NCBI GenBank assembly: GCA_002733765.1
Contig: NVWU01000006.1
Location: 160,658 to 224,657, forward strand
Origin: Colwellia sp.
Lineage (GTDB): Bacteria > Pseudomonadota > Gammaproteobacteria > Enterobacterales > Alteromonadaceae
Direction: 5' to 3'
DNA: 64,000 nucleotides
Positions 10,030 through 19,642 of this stretch are shown one piece after another; the first letter of the stretch is position 1; the number at the start of each line of letters is the position of its first letter. The notes below the pieces were generated by a model. That model saw only the letters and a list, made by a program, of their open reading frames with translations. It had not been told where the DNA came from and did no database searches. A program made the translations under genes and the position numbers.

Positions 10030-10200
10030 ATGTCAAAAACTATCATTACCTTTGAATTTGAAAAACAAAACAAAAATAGCATTAGATACAAAGAAATGCC
10101 TAAAGATGGCATGCCACCAATTTTAGGTTCTATCTATATACAAAAATGGTTTGCTGGTAACAGTAAAACTATTGAAATCACACTTGAGAAGAAAGAGTAA
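10030..10200 (+). CDS. Conserved small protein, 56 residues
   Basis: A complete small frame that starts MSKTIITFEFEKQNKN and ends in EITLEKKE. It resembles a short, widely conserved gammaproteobacterial protein whose members read like FEFEKETKNTxRYKE...GxLYVQKWF: here the segments FEFEKQNKN, RYKEMPKDGMPP and SIYIQKWFAG are in the same order. Function is unknown. Too short for most gene callers. The start has only a weak ribosome-binding site. Confidence 0.65.
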   Translation: MSKTIITFEFEKQNKNSIRYKEMPKDGMPPILGSIYIQKWFAGNSKTIEITLEKKE

Positions 10201-10424
10201 TAGTGAATTTAAAAAATTTACATACCCTTTTATTTGCAGATGCATAATTCAGCTGATTTAGACAAGGTCGCAAAGTCTTGATTGTAAGAAATAGGTGTTC
10301 TCAAAATCAATAACAACGTATCAATCGTTTATCCCTTCGTCGAAGTGCTTTTAACAAATTCGCAGTATTATAAAAGTCACGTATAATGTCATTAATATTA
10401 ATGTTCCTCTAAATATCACTTTTT

Positions 10425-10931
10425 ATGTCAATACCTTTAAAATATTTATCAACTTATTCGCCCACAGTGCAAAATCAAGTACAGCAAATGCTTGATAAAA
10501 ACACCTTAGAAAAATATTTACTACATAAATATCCAAATGTTCATGATGTAACTAACGATAAACGCTTACGTTGTTATGTTATGGACATTAAAAATCAATA
10601 TTTGAAAAAATCATCCCCGCTAAGCCAAATAAAATTTGATGATAAAATTCATATAATTAACAATGCGTTGGGTTTGCATACTTATGTATCTCGCGTGCAA
10701 GGTAATAAATTAAAAAGTAAAAATGAAATTCGCATTGGCAGTTTATTTAAAAAGGCACCCGAAGCTTTTTTATCCATGATTACAGTACACGAATTGGCTC
10801 ATTTAAAAGAAAAAGACCATAACAAAGCTTTTTACAAACTATGTCAATATATGATGAGTGACTACCATCAGGTAGAGCTAGATTTACGAATTTACCTTAC
10901 CCAAATAGAGCAGTTTGGTGATATTTATTAA
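10425..10931 (+). CDS. YgjP-like metallopeptidase-domain protein (DUF45/M48-like)
   Basis: A 168-residue soluble protein with a zinc protease helix HELAHLKEKDHNKAFY at about residues 123-138, where the two histidines and the glutamate of HExxH are followed by a third histidine as in the YgjP/WLM-like group. Function of the family is not well established. It has a good upstream gap (224 bp) and its own promoter is likely. No signal peptide. Confidence 0.8.
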   Translation: MSIPLKYLSTYSPTVQNQVQQMLDKNTLEKYLLHKYPNVHDVTNDKRLRCYVMDIKNQYLKKSSPLSQIKFDDKIHIINNALGLHTYVSRVQGNKLKSKNEIRIGSLFKKAPEAFLSMITVHELAHLKEKDHNKAFYKLCQYMMSDYHQVELDLRIYLTQIEQFGDIY

Positions 10932-11073
10932 CCAATAATATCAATCATCAAAAGTAAAAATATTTTTAGCCAAACCTTTCATATAGCGTTTATTGGACAG
11001 TTCAGCCATATTTATAAAACATCTCCCCCCTTATACTAGTCTCAACTTATGACTACTTAAGGGGTTTAATCTT

Positions 11074-11805
11074 ATGTTACCCACTTTAAATAAGATTCTT
11101 TTAACGTTTTCTCTTTTCATTACTAGCTCAATAGCTAGCGCATCATTAATCACTAACGGTAGTTTTGAAGAATTAGTTTTTGCTGACAACTCAACTTCAC
11201 AGGGTATTGTTCATAAAATTAATTTACATGCCTTTAAAAACAAAAAGCGTGGCTGGGATGTTTTTAAAACATTACCTGGTTGGGTAACAACAAATGGCAA
11301 TGGTATAGAATTACAAAAAAAGGTTGTGACTAATTCAGCAGAGGGTGACAATCATGTTGAGCTTGACTCTCACCTAAATGGCTCATCAAATACAGTCATG
11401 ACGCAATCATTAAACTCACTCACTATTGGCGCAGAGTATTTATTAGAGTTTTATTACAAAGCTCGTACTAATAAAAGAAACGATAATGGTATTAATGTGT
11501 TTTGGTATGATGCTGCAATTGATTTCGATCTAAATATGGATGCTAATTTTGCCATTAACGGTAGAAGAAAACAGAACCCAAACTGGGCAATACAATCAAT
11601 AGTACTTACCGCACAAGCTGAAACTATGAATTTAAGCTTTGGCGCCTTTGGTAAGCAAAACTCCCTTGGTGGTTTACTTGATAATGTATCGCTGGTACAA
11701 ATTAGTGATGGCCCTGTGGTTGATGTTCCTGAACCTTCAACATTTGCATTATTATTACTCGCTTTTACCATGTTAGTTCGTCGCCAACAGAGTAAATCAA
11801 AATAG
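11074..11805 (+). CDS. PEP-CTERM surface protein, DUF642-like
   Basis: A 243-residue exported protein with an N-terminal signal peptide (about residues 1-24), a body resembling DUF642-type carbohydrate-binding modules (LITNGSFEE, PGWVTTNGNGIELQ, GDNHVELDSH), and a C-terminal sorting tag: VPEPST, then a hydrophobic stretch, then basic RRQQSKSK. Such tails are cut by an exosortase, which is not in this window. A strong AAGGGG ribosome-binding site precedes the ATG. Confidence 0.88.
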   Translation: MLPTLNKILLTFSLFITSSIASASLITNGSFEELVFADNSTSQGIVHKINLHAFKNKKRGWDVFKTLPGWVTTNGNGIELQKKVVTNSAEGDNHVELDSHLNGSSNTVMTQSLNSLTIGAEYLLEFYYKARTNKRNDNGINVFWYDAAIDFDLNMDANFAINGRRKQNPNWAIQSIVLTAQAETMNLSFGAFGKQNSLGGLLDNVSLVQISDGPVVDVPEPSTFALLLLAFTMLVRRQQSKSK

Positions 11806-11808
11806 CAG

Positions 11809-12975
11809 CTAATTACCTGTAAATGAATGATCGGTAAAAAACATTAATTTAATATCACTAAAACCATCAAGATTTAACAATTCAGCTTTTTGCTCCAATT
11901 TACTATGATCTTTACGCCCTGTTATTAACGCGTATAAACAAGACAACATAAACAACACTAATTCGTCATGTTCGTTACCTTTTACTCCTTTCTTACTGAC
12001 TTTGTCTAAATGATTCAGTTGCTTAATTACACTCATATCAATATGCCATAAAGATAACATCAACGCCGAAGCAGAAAATACACTCATACCCATTGATTTA
12101 TGAATGTAATGGTTAAGTGAGTCTAAATCATCAATGCCTCGCAACGAATGTAACATCAGTTGATGCTTAGGCGCATTTTTATGGCATAGCAATAAAATAC
12201 CTAACAGTGAAAATATCAACACTTGCTCTATCAGGGCAATATCAAACTTAACCTCAATACCAGCTGATTTTCGCATTAAGTAAAAAAACTTCGGCGCCAT
12301 TAAAAAAGCATGAATAGATTGATTAATTACCGTTTGATCAACGTGTTGTGCTAACGCATCTTTAACAGAGTAAACAACCGCTAAATTAACGACGGTGTTA
12401 ATACCTAAATTTCGACTAATCGCTTCTTGAATCGTGTTTGGTGTTTTCCCATATATGGCTCTACTAGCAAGCCCCATCAGACGCCCGGTAAAAATCGGAT
12501 CTTTAGCAATTATTTCTATAACACGCTGTAGATCAAGGCTACTTTGATCTTTTTCTCCTATTAACTGTTGGCAACTATCAGGTAAAGGAGGCATGTTTTG
12601 CGCAATGGAGCTTAAATTTTTCTTATTATTTTTATCATCACCAACAAGAGATAATTCACGAAATTGAGAAGGTGTGATACCAAACTTATTCCGAAAAGCT
12701 CGTTCAAAAGTCGCACGTTCAGAGTAACCTAACTTTACCACTAAACTATCAATACTCACGTGCTTAGTAAGTAAAGCATATACGCATAACTCATTTAAGT
12801 ATTTTTGCTGAATAAGCTTAAAGGTAGTTTCTTCTTGACGAAGTTTACGCCGAAAAGAAGTCATGCTCATCGCTAACGTTACCGCACATTGTTCTATAGT
12901 AAGCGTTGCTGGCACAATACTTTCTATTAGCAAGGAATTGACTGCTTCGGTGAGAAGTAATGGTTTATTATTCAT
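11809..12975 (-). CDS. AraC-type HTH fused to HDOD domain
   Basis: A 388-residue protein with an unusual combination. Residues 20-105 form an AraC-family DNA-binding domain (VKLGYSERATFERAFRNKFGITPSQFRE). From about residue 128 a domain starting MPPLPDSCQQLIG and continuing VIEIIAKDPIFTGRLMGLAS, AISRNLGINTVVNLAV matches the HDOD family, a catalytically inert HD relative used in signalling. It is probably a regulator that senses its signal through HDOD. It abuts the stop of the PEP-CTERM gene (3 bp) in a convergent arrangement. Confidence 0.8.
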   Translation of the reverse strand: MNNKPLLLTEAVNSLLIESIVPATLTIEQCAVTLAMSMTSFRRKLRQEETTFKLIQQKYLNELCVYALLTKHVSIDSLVVKLGYSERATFERAFRNKFGITPSQFRELSLVGDDKNNKKNLSSIAQNMPPLPDSCQQLIGEKDQSSLDLQRVIEIIAKDPIFTGRLMGLASRAIYGKTPNTIQEAISRNLGINTVVNLAVVYSVKDALAQHVDQTVINQSIHAFLMAPKFFYLMRKSAGIEVKFDIALIEQVLIFSLLGILLLCHKNAPKHQLMLHSLRGIDDLDSLNHYIHKSMGMSVFSASALMLSLWHIDMSVIKQLNHLDKVSKKGVKGNEHDELVLFMLSCLYALITGRKDHSKLEQKAELLNLDGFSDIKLMFFTDHSFTGN

Positions 12976-13097
12976 ATAAATCGTGATTGTAAATAAGCAA
13001 GATAAAGACTATAAAATCTATTAATAATGGATTAAAAAGTCTTTTAAAAACCTTATTACCTGCTGTTTTAATAGGTATTATTAACTATACCGTTAAT

Positions 13098-13250
13098 CGT
13101 TTGATTTTGACAAGGGAATAACCATTTTCTTCAGTCAATGCCTTGCTTACATGGATGTAGGTACTTAGGTTCAGTCGGGAACTATGAACCTGTGCCTCTA
13201 AACCTTTTAATTCTCGCTAAATGATGTATTCATTAATTCAATTGGTATGA
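13098..13250 (+). repeat. Dispersed repeat, family A copy
   Basis: Carries the blocks TTGATTTTGACAAGGGAAT, TCAATGCCTTGC, CATGGATGTAGGTACTTAGG, CCTTTTAATTCTCGCT and a right end TTAATTCAATTGGTAT. These match 4074-4222 and, without the central 60 bases, 42175-42271. It accounts for much of the 354-bp gap before gph. Confidence 0.7.
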
Positions 13251-13329
13251 TGCCTAATAAAATTGATATGAGGTTTAGCTCGCTATAGGATATTATGCAT
13301 TACTTGTCATTACTCTATATAGAAAGAAA

Positions 13330-14007
13330 TTGAAATTTTTAAATAAAAATACTTTACTGTTTGATCTCGATGGTACTTTAGTTGACAGTGCGCCTGACTT
13401 GGCCTTTGCGGTAAATCAGACCTTAGTTGAATTAGGTATGGTCACTTTTAGTCAAGATGTTATTCGAGGTTGGGTGGGTAACGGAGCAAGTATATTAGTA
13501 CAACGAGCCTTATCGGGTAATGCTAAAGTTTCAACAGACCTAAATAACACGCTAATAGAACGAGCCTTAACTATTTTTTATAGTATTTATCAAACACATA
13601 ACTGTATTGAAACTCAACTATACCCTAATGTACTAGACACACTAACAAAGCTTAAAAATACAGGGTACCGTCTAGCAATCATCACGAATAAACCTGAACG
13701 ATTTATTGCTCCTATCATTAATGGCTTAGCGTTAAATGGTTTATTTGACTTAATTATTGGTGGTGATACCTTAGAAAAACGTAAGCCCGATCCCCTGCCT
13801 TTACATTATGCCTGTCAGCAATTATCTGTAAATGTCGATCAGTGTGTGATGATTGGTGATTCTAAAAATGATATTTTGGCAGCAAAGGCCGCAAATATGC
13901 AGAGTATTGCGCTAACCTACGGCTATAACTATGGTGAAGATATCGCTAACTATCAACCAGAAAAAGTTATAGACAACTTTGACGATTTGCTTAGTTCATT
14001 AATCTAG
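13330..14007 (+). CDS. gph: Phosphoglycolate phosphatase, HAD family
   Basis: A 225-residue haloacid dehalogenase-type phosphatase that removes phosphate from 2-phosphoglycolate. Motif I is FDLDGTLVDSAPD, motif II is the IITNKP segment, and motifs III/IV are KRKPDPLPL and MIGDSKNDILAA. The cap region WVGNGASILVQRAL is typical of Gph. The start is TTG at 13330 behind AGAAAGAAA; no in-frame ATG is available upstream or before motif I. Confidence 0.9.
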   Translation: MKFLNKNTLLFDLDGTLVDSAPDLAFAVNQTLVELGMVTFSQDVIRGWVGNGASILVQRALSGNAKVSTDLNNTLIERALTIFYSIYQTHNCIETQLYPNVLDTLTKLKNTGYRLAIITNKPERFIAPIINGLALNGLFDLIIGGDTLEKRKPDPLPLHYACQQLSVNVDQCVMIGDSKNDILAAKAANMQSIALTYGYNYGEDIANYQPEKVIDNFDDLLSSLI

Positions 14008-14010
14008 CTA

Positions 14011-14048
14011 GCTAATCGGGTGAACTAAATTATAGTCACCCGATTAAA
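14011..14048. terminator. Bidirectional hairpin between gph and the MaoC hydratase
   Basis: TAATCGGGTGA (14013-14023) and TCACCCGATTA (14036-14046) form a perfect 11-bp stem between two convergent genes. Confidence 0.7.
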
Positions 14049-14067
14049 CACTCACTACGTTGATCTA

Positions 14068-14502
14068 TTAAACAGACCGATGAGCTCTATTTTTAGGAGG
14101 CATTACTGTTGCTATCCCATCAACGACTAATTTTCCATCTTGATTAACGATAGTGCACTTTAATTTAGCTATATTTTTATCTGTAATAATATTAATCACT
14201 TCACAAGTCACAATTACAGTGTCACCAATAAAAACAGGCGCTATAAATTTACTTTCTTGCCCTAAATATATAGTCCCTCCTCCCGGCAATTTCGCTCCTA
14301 ACAATGCTGATATAACACTTAATACAAACGCCCCATGAACCACCCTGTGACCAAAAACACTTTTTTGTGCTTCAATTTCACTGATATGAACAGGGTTCAT
14401 ATCACCAGAAATTTCCGCAAATAGCAGCACATCTGATTCAGTGAACGTTTTTTCAAAATGATCTTTTTGACCTAAATGTAATTGCTCAATTGTAAATGAC
14501 AA
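14068..14502 (-). CDS. MaoC-family (R)-specific enoyl-CoA hydratase
   Basis: A 144-residue hot-dog protein of the MaoC/PhaJ type, hydrating trans-2-enoyl-CoA to (R)-3-hydroxyacyl-CoA. The hydratase-2 motif is visible: the catalytic Asp and His in SGDMNPVHIS, then FGHRVVHGAF. Length is normal for single-domain members. PhaJ is a possible name, but no PHA synthase lies nearby, so I leave the symbol empty. Confidence 0.88.
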   Translation of the reverse strand: MSFTIEQLHLGQKDHFEKTFTESDVLLFAEISGDMNPVHISEIEAQKSVFGHRVVHGAFVLSVISALLGAKLPGGGTIYLGQESKFIAPVFIGDTVIVTCEVINIITDKNIAKLKCTIVNQDGKLVVDGIATVMPPKNRAHRSV

Positions 14503-14635
14503 ATTAATTCTCTCGATTCATACTATTGCTACATATAAAGCTATAACACTTTAATATATAACTCACATTAATGTTTTATGACAGTAAATGCCTTACCCCT
14601 AGAACAGAGACAATAAACATAATACTATCAATTTG

Positions 14636-15013
14636 TTAAGAAAGGACATATTGACTGATGCACTGATTAAACTGTATAAGGTCAAACGAACCTTTTATTT
14701 CAAACTTAGCCATTCCCAATTCACTTACGTATACCTCTATTTCGCAATCCAAATCTAATGTACCCGATGACTCCACGGAAAAAGCTTGGATTTTGCTATA
14801 AGGTAAAGAAGTATAATCTACTTTAGAACCGGTAATTCCTTGAACATTAGCCGCAATTATTCTTTTATTAGTAAAAACGACTTGGTCCCTAATACTTTTA
14901 AAAGCTGCAAAAATTGATTCACCCTCGATAAGGAATTTATGAAAATCCTCTCTCACATTGTCTATTTCAATTGGTTTTAATTTGAAAACTGATGAGTTCT
15001 TAAAATCGATCAT
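14636..15013 (-). CDS. Bacterial PH-domain protein
   Basis: A 125-residue protein matching the bacterial pleckstrin-homology-like family (bPH, formerly DUF1696): the segments LIEGESIFAAFKSIRDQVVFTNKRIIAAN and YTSLPYSKIQAFSVES are diagnostic. No signal peptide or membrane segment. Function unknown; members are sometimes linked to stress or membrane-associated assemblies. Confidence 0.8.
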   Translation of the reverse strand: MIDFKNSSVFKLKPIEIDNVREDFHKFLIEGESIFAAFKSIRDQVVFTNKRIIAANVQGITGSKVDYTSLPYSKIQAFSVESSGTLDLDCEIEVYVSELGMAKFEIKGSFDLIQFNQCISQYVLS

Positions 15014-15201
15014 ACATATTCCTTATTTGAATAATTACCTAACACCTTAATAGCTTAAACAATACCACTAAAACGTTAATGAAGTTATTTATGCGCCTAG
15101 CTGCAGTGTTGTATTTATACCCAGACCACCTCAAGATACCGTGTAAAAATGAATTAGGATAATACTATTCAATAAAATAGCCCTTATCGTTTATTTATCA
15201 C

Positions 15202-18186
15202 TCAAACCTGCCAACTGACATCAGGCTTCCAGTCACGAATCCACGCAGGAATATCATCCGCTGGCATAGGTTTAGCAATACCGTAACCTTGAGCCAAATC
15301 ACAGCCCAATTGTAATAGCACTGTGCCGTGTTCAATTGTTTCCACTCCTTCAGCAATCACATCACGCTTAAATGATTTAGCCAAGGCTATCACACCTTCA
15401 ATAATGGCCAAATCATCATCATCGCTCAACATGTCTCGCACAAAGCTCTGATCTATCTTAATTAAGCTTGCAGGTAACCGTCTAAGGTAAGTCAGGGAAG
15501 AATACCCTGTACCAAAATCATCTAAGGCAAAGTTTACCCCTAGCGCCATACAATCATTCATAATGGCTGAGACATGATTAACATCATCTAAGGCACTAGT
15601 TTCCAGTACTTCTAACTCTAAATAGCATGGTTCAACATCTGGATGGGCTGCTAGTAGTGCTGTGAGTCTCTGTGTAAAGTCAGGTTGCTGTAATTGTATT
15701 GCGGCAATGTTTACGCTAGTACTTACAGGGAGCGTAAGCCCCATTGTTTGCCATTGGCTGATTTGTGTCAGTGCACTATCAATAACCCATTCACCCATCT
15801 CGATACTCATGGGGTTGTTTTCAATAATAGGCAAGAATTCCATTGGATTTAATAGGCCTCGTTCTGGGTGTTGCCAACGAATAAGTGCCTCAACCCCCGT
15901 CACTTTGCCGGTTCTCATATTAACCTTAGGCTGATAATAGAGCACAAATTGATGATTATCTAATGCGTAGCGAATAGCTTCTAGGCTTTCCCGCTGAACT
16001 TTAACTGCATCATCTTGGGCCGTATCAAATAAATGATAACGATTTTTCCCCGACTCTTTAGCCACATACATGGCTTGGTCTGCATGGCGCATAAGTTGGT
16101 CAGCATCAACACTATCTTGCGGATAAAGAGTGACACCAATACTGGCTGATACATTTAATACCACATCATCAATAGTCACTGGCTCTGACGCTGCAAGCAA
16201 TAATCGCTCTAATACTGGCTCACAATCTTCAACTGTAGTTAAGTCAGCTAATACCGCTACAAATTCATCACCACCAATACGAGCTAAGCTATCACCTTCA
16301 CGTAATGCCCTTTTCATACGAACGGAGAGTGCAATCAGCAGTTCATCTCCTGTATCATGCCCATAGGCATCATTGACATGTTTAAAACCATCTAAATCTA
16401 GGAATACAACAGCGACTGACCGCTTGTGACGGCTACATTGCAACATGGCTTGAGATAATCGGTCGGCGAGTAATACACGATTGGGTAAATTAGTCAGTAA
16501 GTCGTAATGAGCAATACGACTGAGTTGTTCTTGTTGTCGTTTACTGCTAGTAATATCAGTGAACACACCAACATAATTGACCGCATTATTATTATCGTCT
16601 TTTAGCACAGAGATGGTCAGTAATTCTGCATAAATTTCACCACTTTTTTTCCGATTCCAGACTTCACCTTGCCAGTGACCATCTTCATTGACTTTCTGCC
16701 ACATATCTACATAAAACTCTAGGCTTTGCTTGCCAGAACTTAAAATGCGAGGGTTTTTACCGATAACTTCTTCACGGCTATAGCCAGTTATCTCACAAAA
16801 AGCAGGATTAACATCAACAATAAATTTATTGCTATCTGTGATAGTGATGCCTTCATGAGTATCGCTAAAAACTCGAGAGGAAAGAAGAAGTTTGTCTTCA
16901 ATAAGTTTTCGTTCAGTGATGTCTATAGCAACACCTAACATTGTAATTGCTGTACTACTGTCATCTCGAATTATATTGCCCTTGCCATTAATCCAGCGAA
17001 CACGTCCATCAGGCCAAAGTATACGATAGTCGATATTATATTCTGCACCTGACTCGATACTATTATTGTTAGCGGCAACAACTTTTTCTCTATCATCTGG
17101 GTGTACCGCGTTGAGAAAATAGTCATAAGTAATATCTGCCTGAGTCGATGTACAACCAATAAGTTGTGACATCTGTTCTGACCAAAAAAGAATGTTCGTT
17201 TTTATATTCCATTCCCAGGTACCAATGCCACCAGACTCTTGACTATAATGTAACCTTCTTTCACTCTCCGCCAGTCGTTCTAAATTCCCTTGTAATTCCT
17301 TCGTTCTTTCTATTACTATTTTTTCTAATCGTAAATTATATAGTCTTATCCGTGTCAACAAAAAGGTAATCAAGGTAGTAAAAAAAACAAATACCAGTCC
17401 TAAAAAACCTCCATAAAATAGCACTGAATAGTCCCGCCACCCATTGATGGGATAAACCTGAAAAGTCCAATGCCCATTAGGGATATCAATAACAAATATC
17501 TCTGGATCGTCTATTAATAAGGTGTTTGATGTCGATATAACATGAACTTCACCTGTGTCTGGATGAATTCGAAAGAGTTGATAACCTATCCCTGAATCAA
17601 CAAGTGATGGTAAATTTGTAGCATTTAATATATCAGGGAAACGAATTAATGCAGTAGAAAAGCCCCAGAACTTCTGACCCTTACCTGTATCCAAATAAAT
17701 AGGCAAGCGGGCTACAGCGCCCATGCCTCCTTGAATAAGGTCGAAAGGGCCAGCAAGTGTCAGTTTACCTGTATTTCTAGCAAGAAATGCTTCTTTAGTA
17801 CTTTCTGGACTAAGTAATATATTATGACCTATTGCACTTTCATTACCTTCCATAGGAACAATATACTTAATAATGCCATCAGGTAGAAGCTGAAGTGAAG
17901 CAATACCAGGGTATAAAGAAAGCATTTCTGTTGCCAGCTCAGTAAAACCCGATACATCACCATTTTGAGTGCGAATTAAAGCCCCTAGTGGGTAGGTCGC
18001 AGATAACGCCTGATTAAGGTCATTTCGGATATGGTTAGCATAACTACCGGCAACCTTTTGAATTGAAAAATGTTTTTGTTGATAACTATAGCGGTCAAGT
18101 AAGCAAACTGCATAAATAGATAGTGCAATGGAAACAAAAAAAGTAATGAATATTAGTCTTGATTGCTTAAGCATATGTGATATCAA
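15202..18186 (-). CDS. CHASE-PAS-PAS-GGDEF-EAL membrane sensor for c-di-GMP
   Basis: A 994-residue inner-membrane protein. A first membrane span (about residues 12-30) and a second (about 258-280) enclose a periplasmic CHASE-like sensor containing FPDILNATNLPSL-type segments. Two PAS domains follow (about 310-430 and 440-560), then GGDEF with intact IGGDEF and a REGD inhibitory-site motif, then EAL with VEALIRW, LDDFGTGYSSL and KIDQSFV. Both synthase and phosphodiesterase activities could be present; external ligand sensing is inferred from the topology. Confidence 0.92.
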   Translation of the reverse strand: MISHMLKQSRLIFITFFVSIALSIYAVCLLDRYSYQQKHFSIQKVAGSYANHIRNDLNQALSATYPLGALIRTQNGDVSGFTELATEMLSLYPGIASLQLLPDGIIKYIVPMEGNESAIGHNILLSPESTKEAFLARNTGKLTLAGPFDLIQGGMGAVARLPIYLDTGKGQKFWGFSTALIRFPDILNATNLPSLVDSGIGYQLFRIHPDTGEVHVISTSNTLLIDDPEIFVIDIPNGHWTFQVYPINGWRDYSVLFYGGFLGLVFVFFTTLITFLLTRIRLYNLRLEKIVIERTKELQGNLERLAESERRLHYSQESGGIGTWEWNIKTNILFWSEQMSQLIGCTSTQADITYDYFLNAVHPDDREKVVAANNNSIESGAEYNIDYRILWPDGRVRWINGKGNIIRDDSSTAITMLGVAIDITERKLIEDKLLLSSRVFSDTHEGITITDSNKFIVDVNPAFCEITGYSREEVIGKNPRILSSGKQSLEFYVDMWQKVNEDGHWQGEVWNRKKSGEIYAELLTISVLKDDNNNAVNYVGVFTDITSSKRQQEQLSRIAHYDLLTNLPNRVLLADRLSQAMLQCSRHKRSVAVVFLDLDGFKHVNDAYGHDTGDELLIALSVRMKRALREGDSLARIGGDEFVAVLADLTTVEDCEPVLERLLLAASEPVTIDDVVLNVSASIGVTLYPQDSVDADQLMRHADQAMYVAKESGKNRYHLFDTAQDDAVKVQRESLEAIRYALDNHQFVLYYQPKVNMRTGKVTGVEALIRWQHPERGLLNPMEFLPIIENNPMSIEMGEWVIDSALTQISQWQTMGLTLPVSTSVNIAAIQLQQPDFTQRLTALLAAHPDVEPCYLELEVLETSALDDVNHVSAIMNDCMALGVNFALDDFGTGYSSLTYLRRLPASLIKIDQSFVRDMLSDDDDLAIIEGVIALAKSFKRDVIAEGVETIEHGTVLLQLGCDLAQGYGIAKPMPADDIPAWIRDWKPDVSWQV

Positions 18187-18385
18187 ACTTAGTCATTAAA
18201 ACTAACTTAAGGGCTAAACTATTTATAACAGTGGCGAAAGTAAGATTTGTCATTATAGCTTTCATATATTCACCTCTAAAAAAGAGTTATCAATAAACAA
18301 TTTACACCATAAACAACCTTATTTACAAGCACTAAACTTTAGTGCCAGAAGACAGCGAAATTGAACTAACACCATTTATCAAAAA

Positions 18386-18417
18386 TCGATAACGCAGCAT
18401 AAAGCGTTTCTAAACCA
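18386..18417 (-). repeat. Family A repeat fragment (reverse orientation)
   Basis: CGATAACGCAGCATAAAGCG followed by TTTCTAAACC matches the segment at 57730-57759 and is the reverse complement of the GGTTTAGAAAC...TGCGTTAT block of family A. Confidence 0.5.
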
Positions 18418-18452
18418 AATCCTTATGTACAGCACCGCTACGTTACTGTCAC

Positions 18453-19355
18453 CTATAACCCTCTTTCCCACTCTTGTCTAATAGGAATGTTTCCTGATTG
18501 ATCTAGTGCCATTTGAACCGTATTAACAAGTTTTTCTTTATCTTTGCCCAAAACTCCTTTTAATACCAAATAATTTGAAGCGTGATCAGATCTAAAAACT
18601 GTTTTCTCTAATGCCAGTTCTGATAACAATAATTTCATCTCCTGAAATAACTCTAACTGATTCAAAAGGCGAAATGGCTGATGTTGACGATCAGTAAAGC
18701 CCTTAGCAAAACGTTCTTCACCAAGCGGAAAACTTACCACCAATGTAGACAAGTAATCAGGTTGGGCTTCATTCATTAGCCTCGCTGAGTTAATTGCGTG
18801 CTGTTGTGACAATGCAGGCCCACCTAAGCCATTTAAGATCATTACTGAACTTTTCATTCCAGCTTGTTTAATTTTATTTAAGGCGATTAACGAACTATTA
18901 TATGTTTCACCTTTTTCAATTATTTTTAATACTTCATCGTCACCACTTTCACAGCCTACATACATTAATTTTAAACCCAGCGCTTGTAGCTCTGATAATT
19001 GTTCAACTGTTTTATTCGTTAAATTTCTCGGTAAGCAATAGCTAGAAACTCGAGTGACTTGAGGTAAGTAGTGTTTGATTAATTGTAATATTTCTTTTAA
19101 TCGATTAAATGGCAGCATCATTGCATCACCATCAGCGAGAAAAACTCGACCAACGGGCAAACCTGATTCCACTATCGAAATAATTTCTTTTTCTATTAAA
19201 TCAGTTTTTTTTGGTTTAAATTTTTTATTTTCCGCAGAATACATTTCGCAAAAAGAACAGCGATTCCATGAGCAACCATTGGTCACTTGTAATATTAAAC
19301 TTTTCCATTCACTAGGCGGACGAAAAACGGGTTCGGTATACGTTAAAGGGTACAT
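18453..19355 (-). CDS. Radical SAM protein
   Basis: A 300-residue radical S-adenosylmethionine enzyme. The [4Fe-4S]-binding motif is CSWNRCSFC (CxxxCxxC when read from the second cysteine set, at about residues 29-37), followed by glycine-rich SAM-binding segments such as LADGDAMML and YVGCESGDDEVL. It resembles the short HemN/Elp3-type radical SAM proteins, but I cannot assign a substrate. No accessory gene lies next to it. Confidence 0.85.
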   Translation of the reverse strand: MYPLTYTEPVFRPPSEWKSLILQVTNGCSWNRCSFCEMYSAENKKFKPKKTDLIEKEIISIVESGLPVGRVFLADGDAMMLPFNRLKEILQLIKHYLPQVTRVSSYCLPRNLTNKTVEQLSELQALGLKLMYVGCESGDDEVLKIIEKGETYNSSLIALNKIKQAGMKSSVMILNGLGGPALSQQHAINSARLMNEAQPDYLSTLVVSFPLGEERFAKGFTDRQHQPFRLLNQLELFQEMKLLLSELALEKTVFRSDHASNYLVLKGVLGKDKEKLVNTVQMALDQSGNIPIRQEWERGL

Positions 19356-19500
19356 ATTAAACTCTTATTAATGTTGAAATCACGACTGAAATGACACTTT
19401 ATTTTTGATTGTAAAACGTTATAAGAAAATTATAAACAAACGATGGTATTGTAAACCTCTCCATAATTAATCACAGCTAAATTATCATGTTGAATGATCC

Positions 19501-19519
19501 TGACATGAACATTATGTCA
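19501..19519. promoter_or_regulatory. Small inverted repeat upstream of msrAB
   Basis: TGACAT and ATGTCA flank a 7-bp spacer, 124 bp upstream of the msrAB start. It could be a regulator site; no regulator is identified. Confidence 0.3.
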
Positions 19520-19642
19520 ATAGTTTCCTCTATTGTGATGAAATTGTGATAACTCAGTGATTAAATACGGATATGGCTAGTTTATAATTGGTATTAAGCT
19601 TAACAAACCAACCTTACTTCAACGGTTGAATAGGATTGAATT

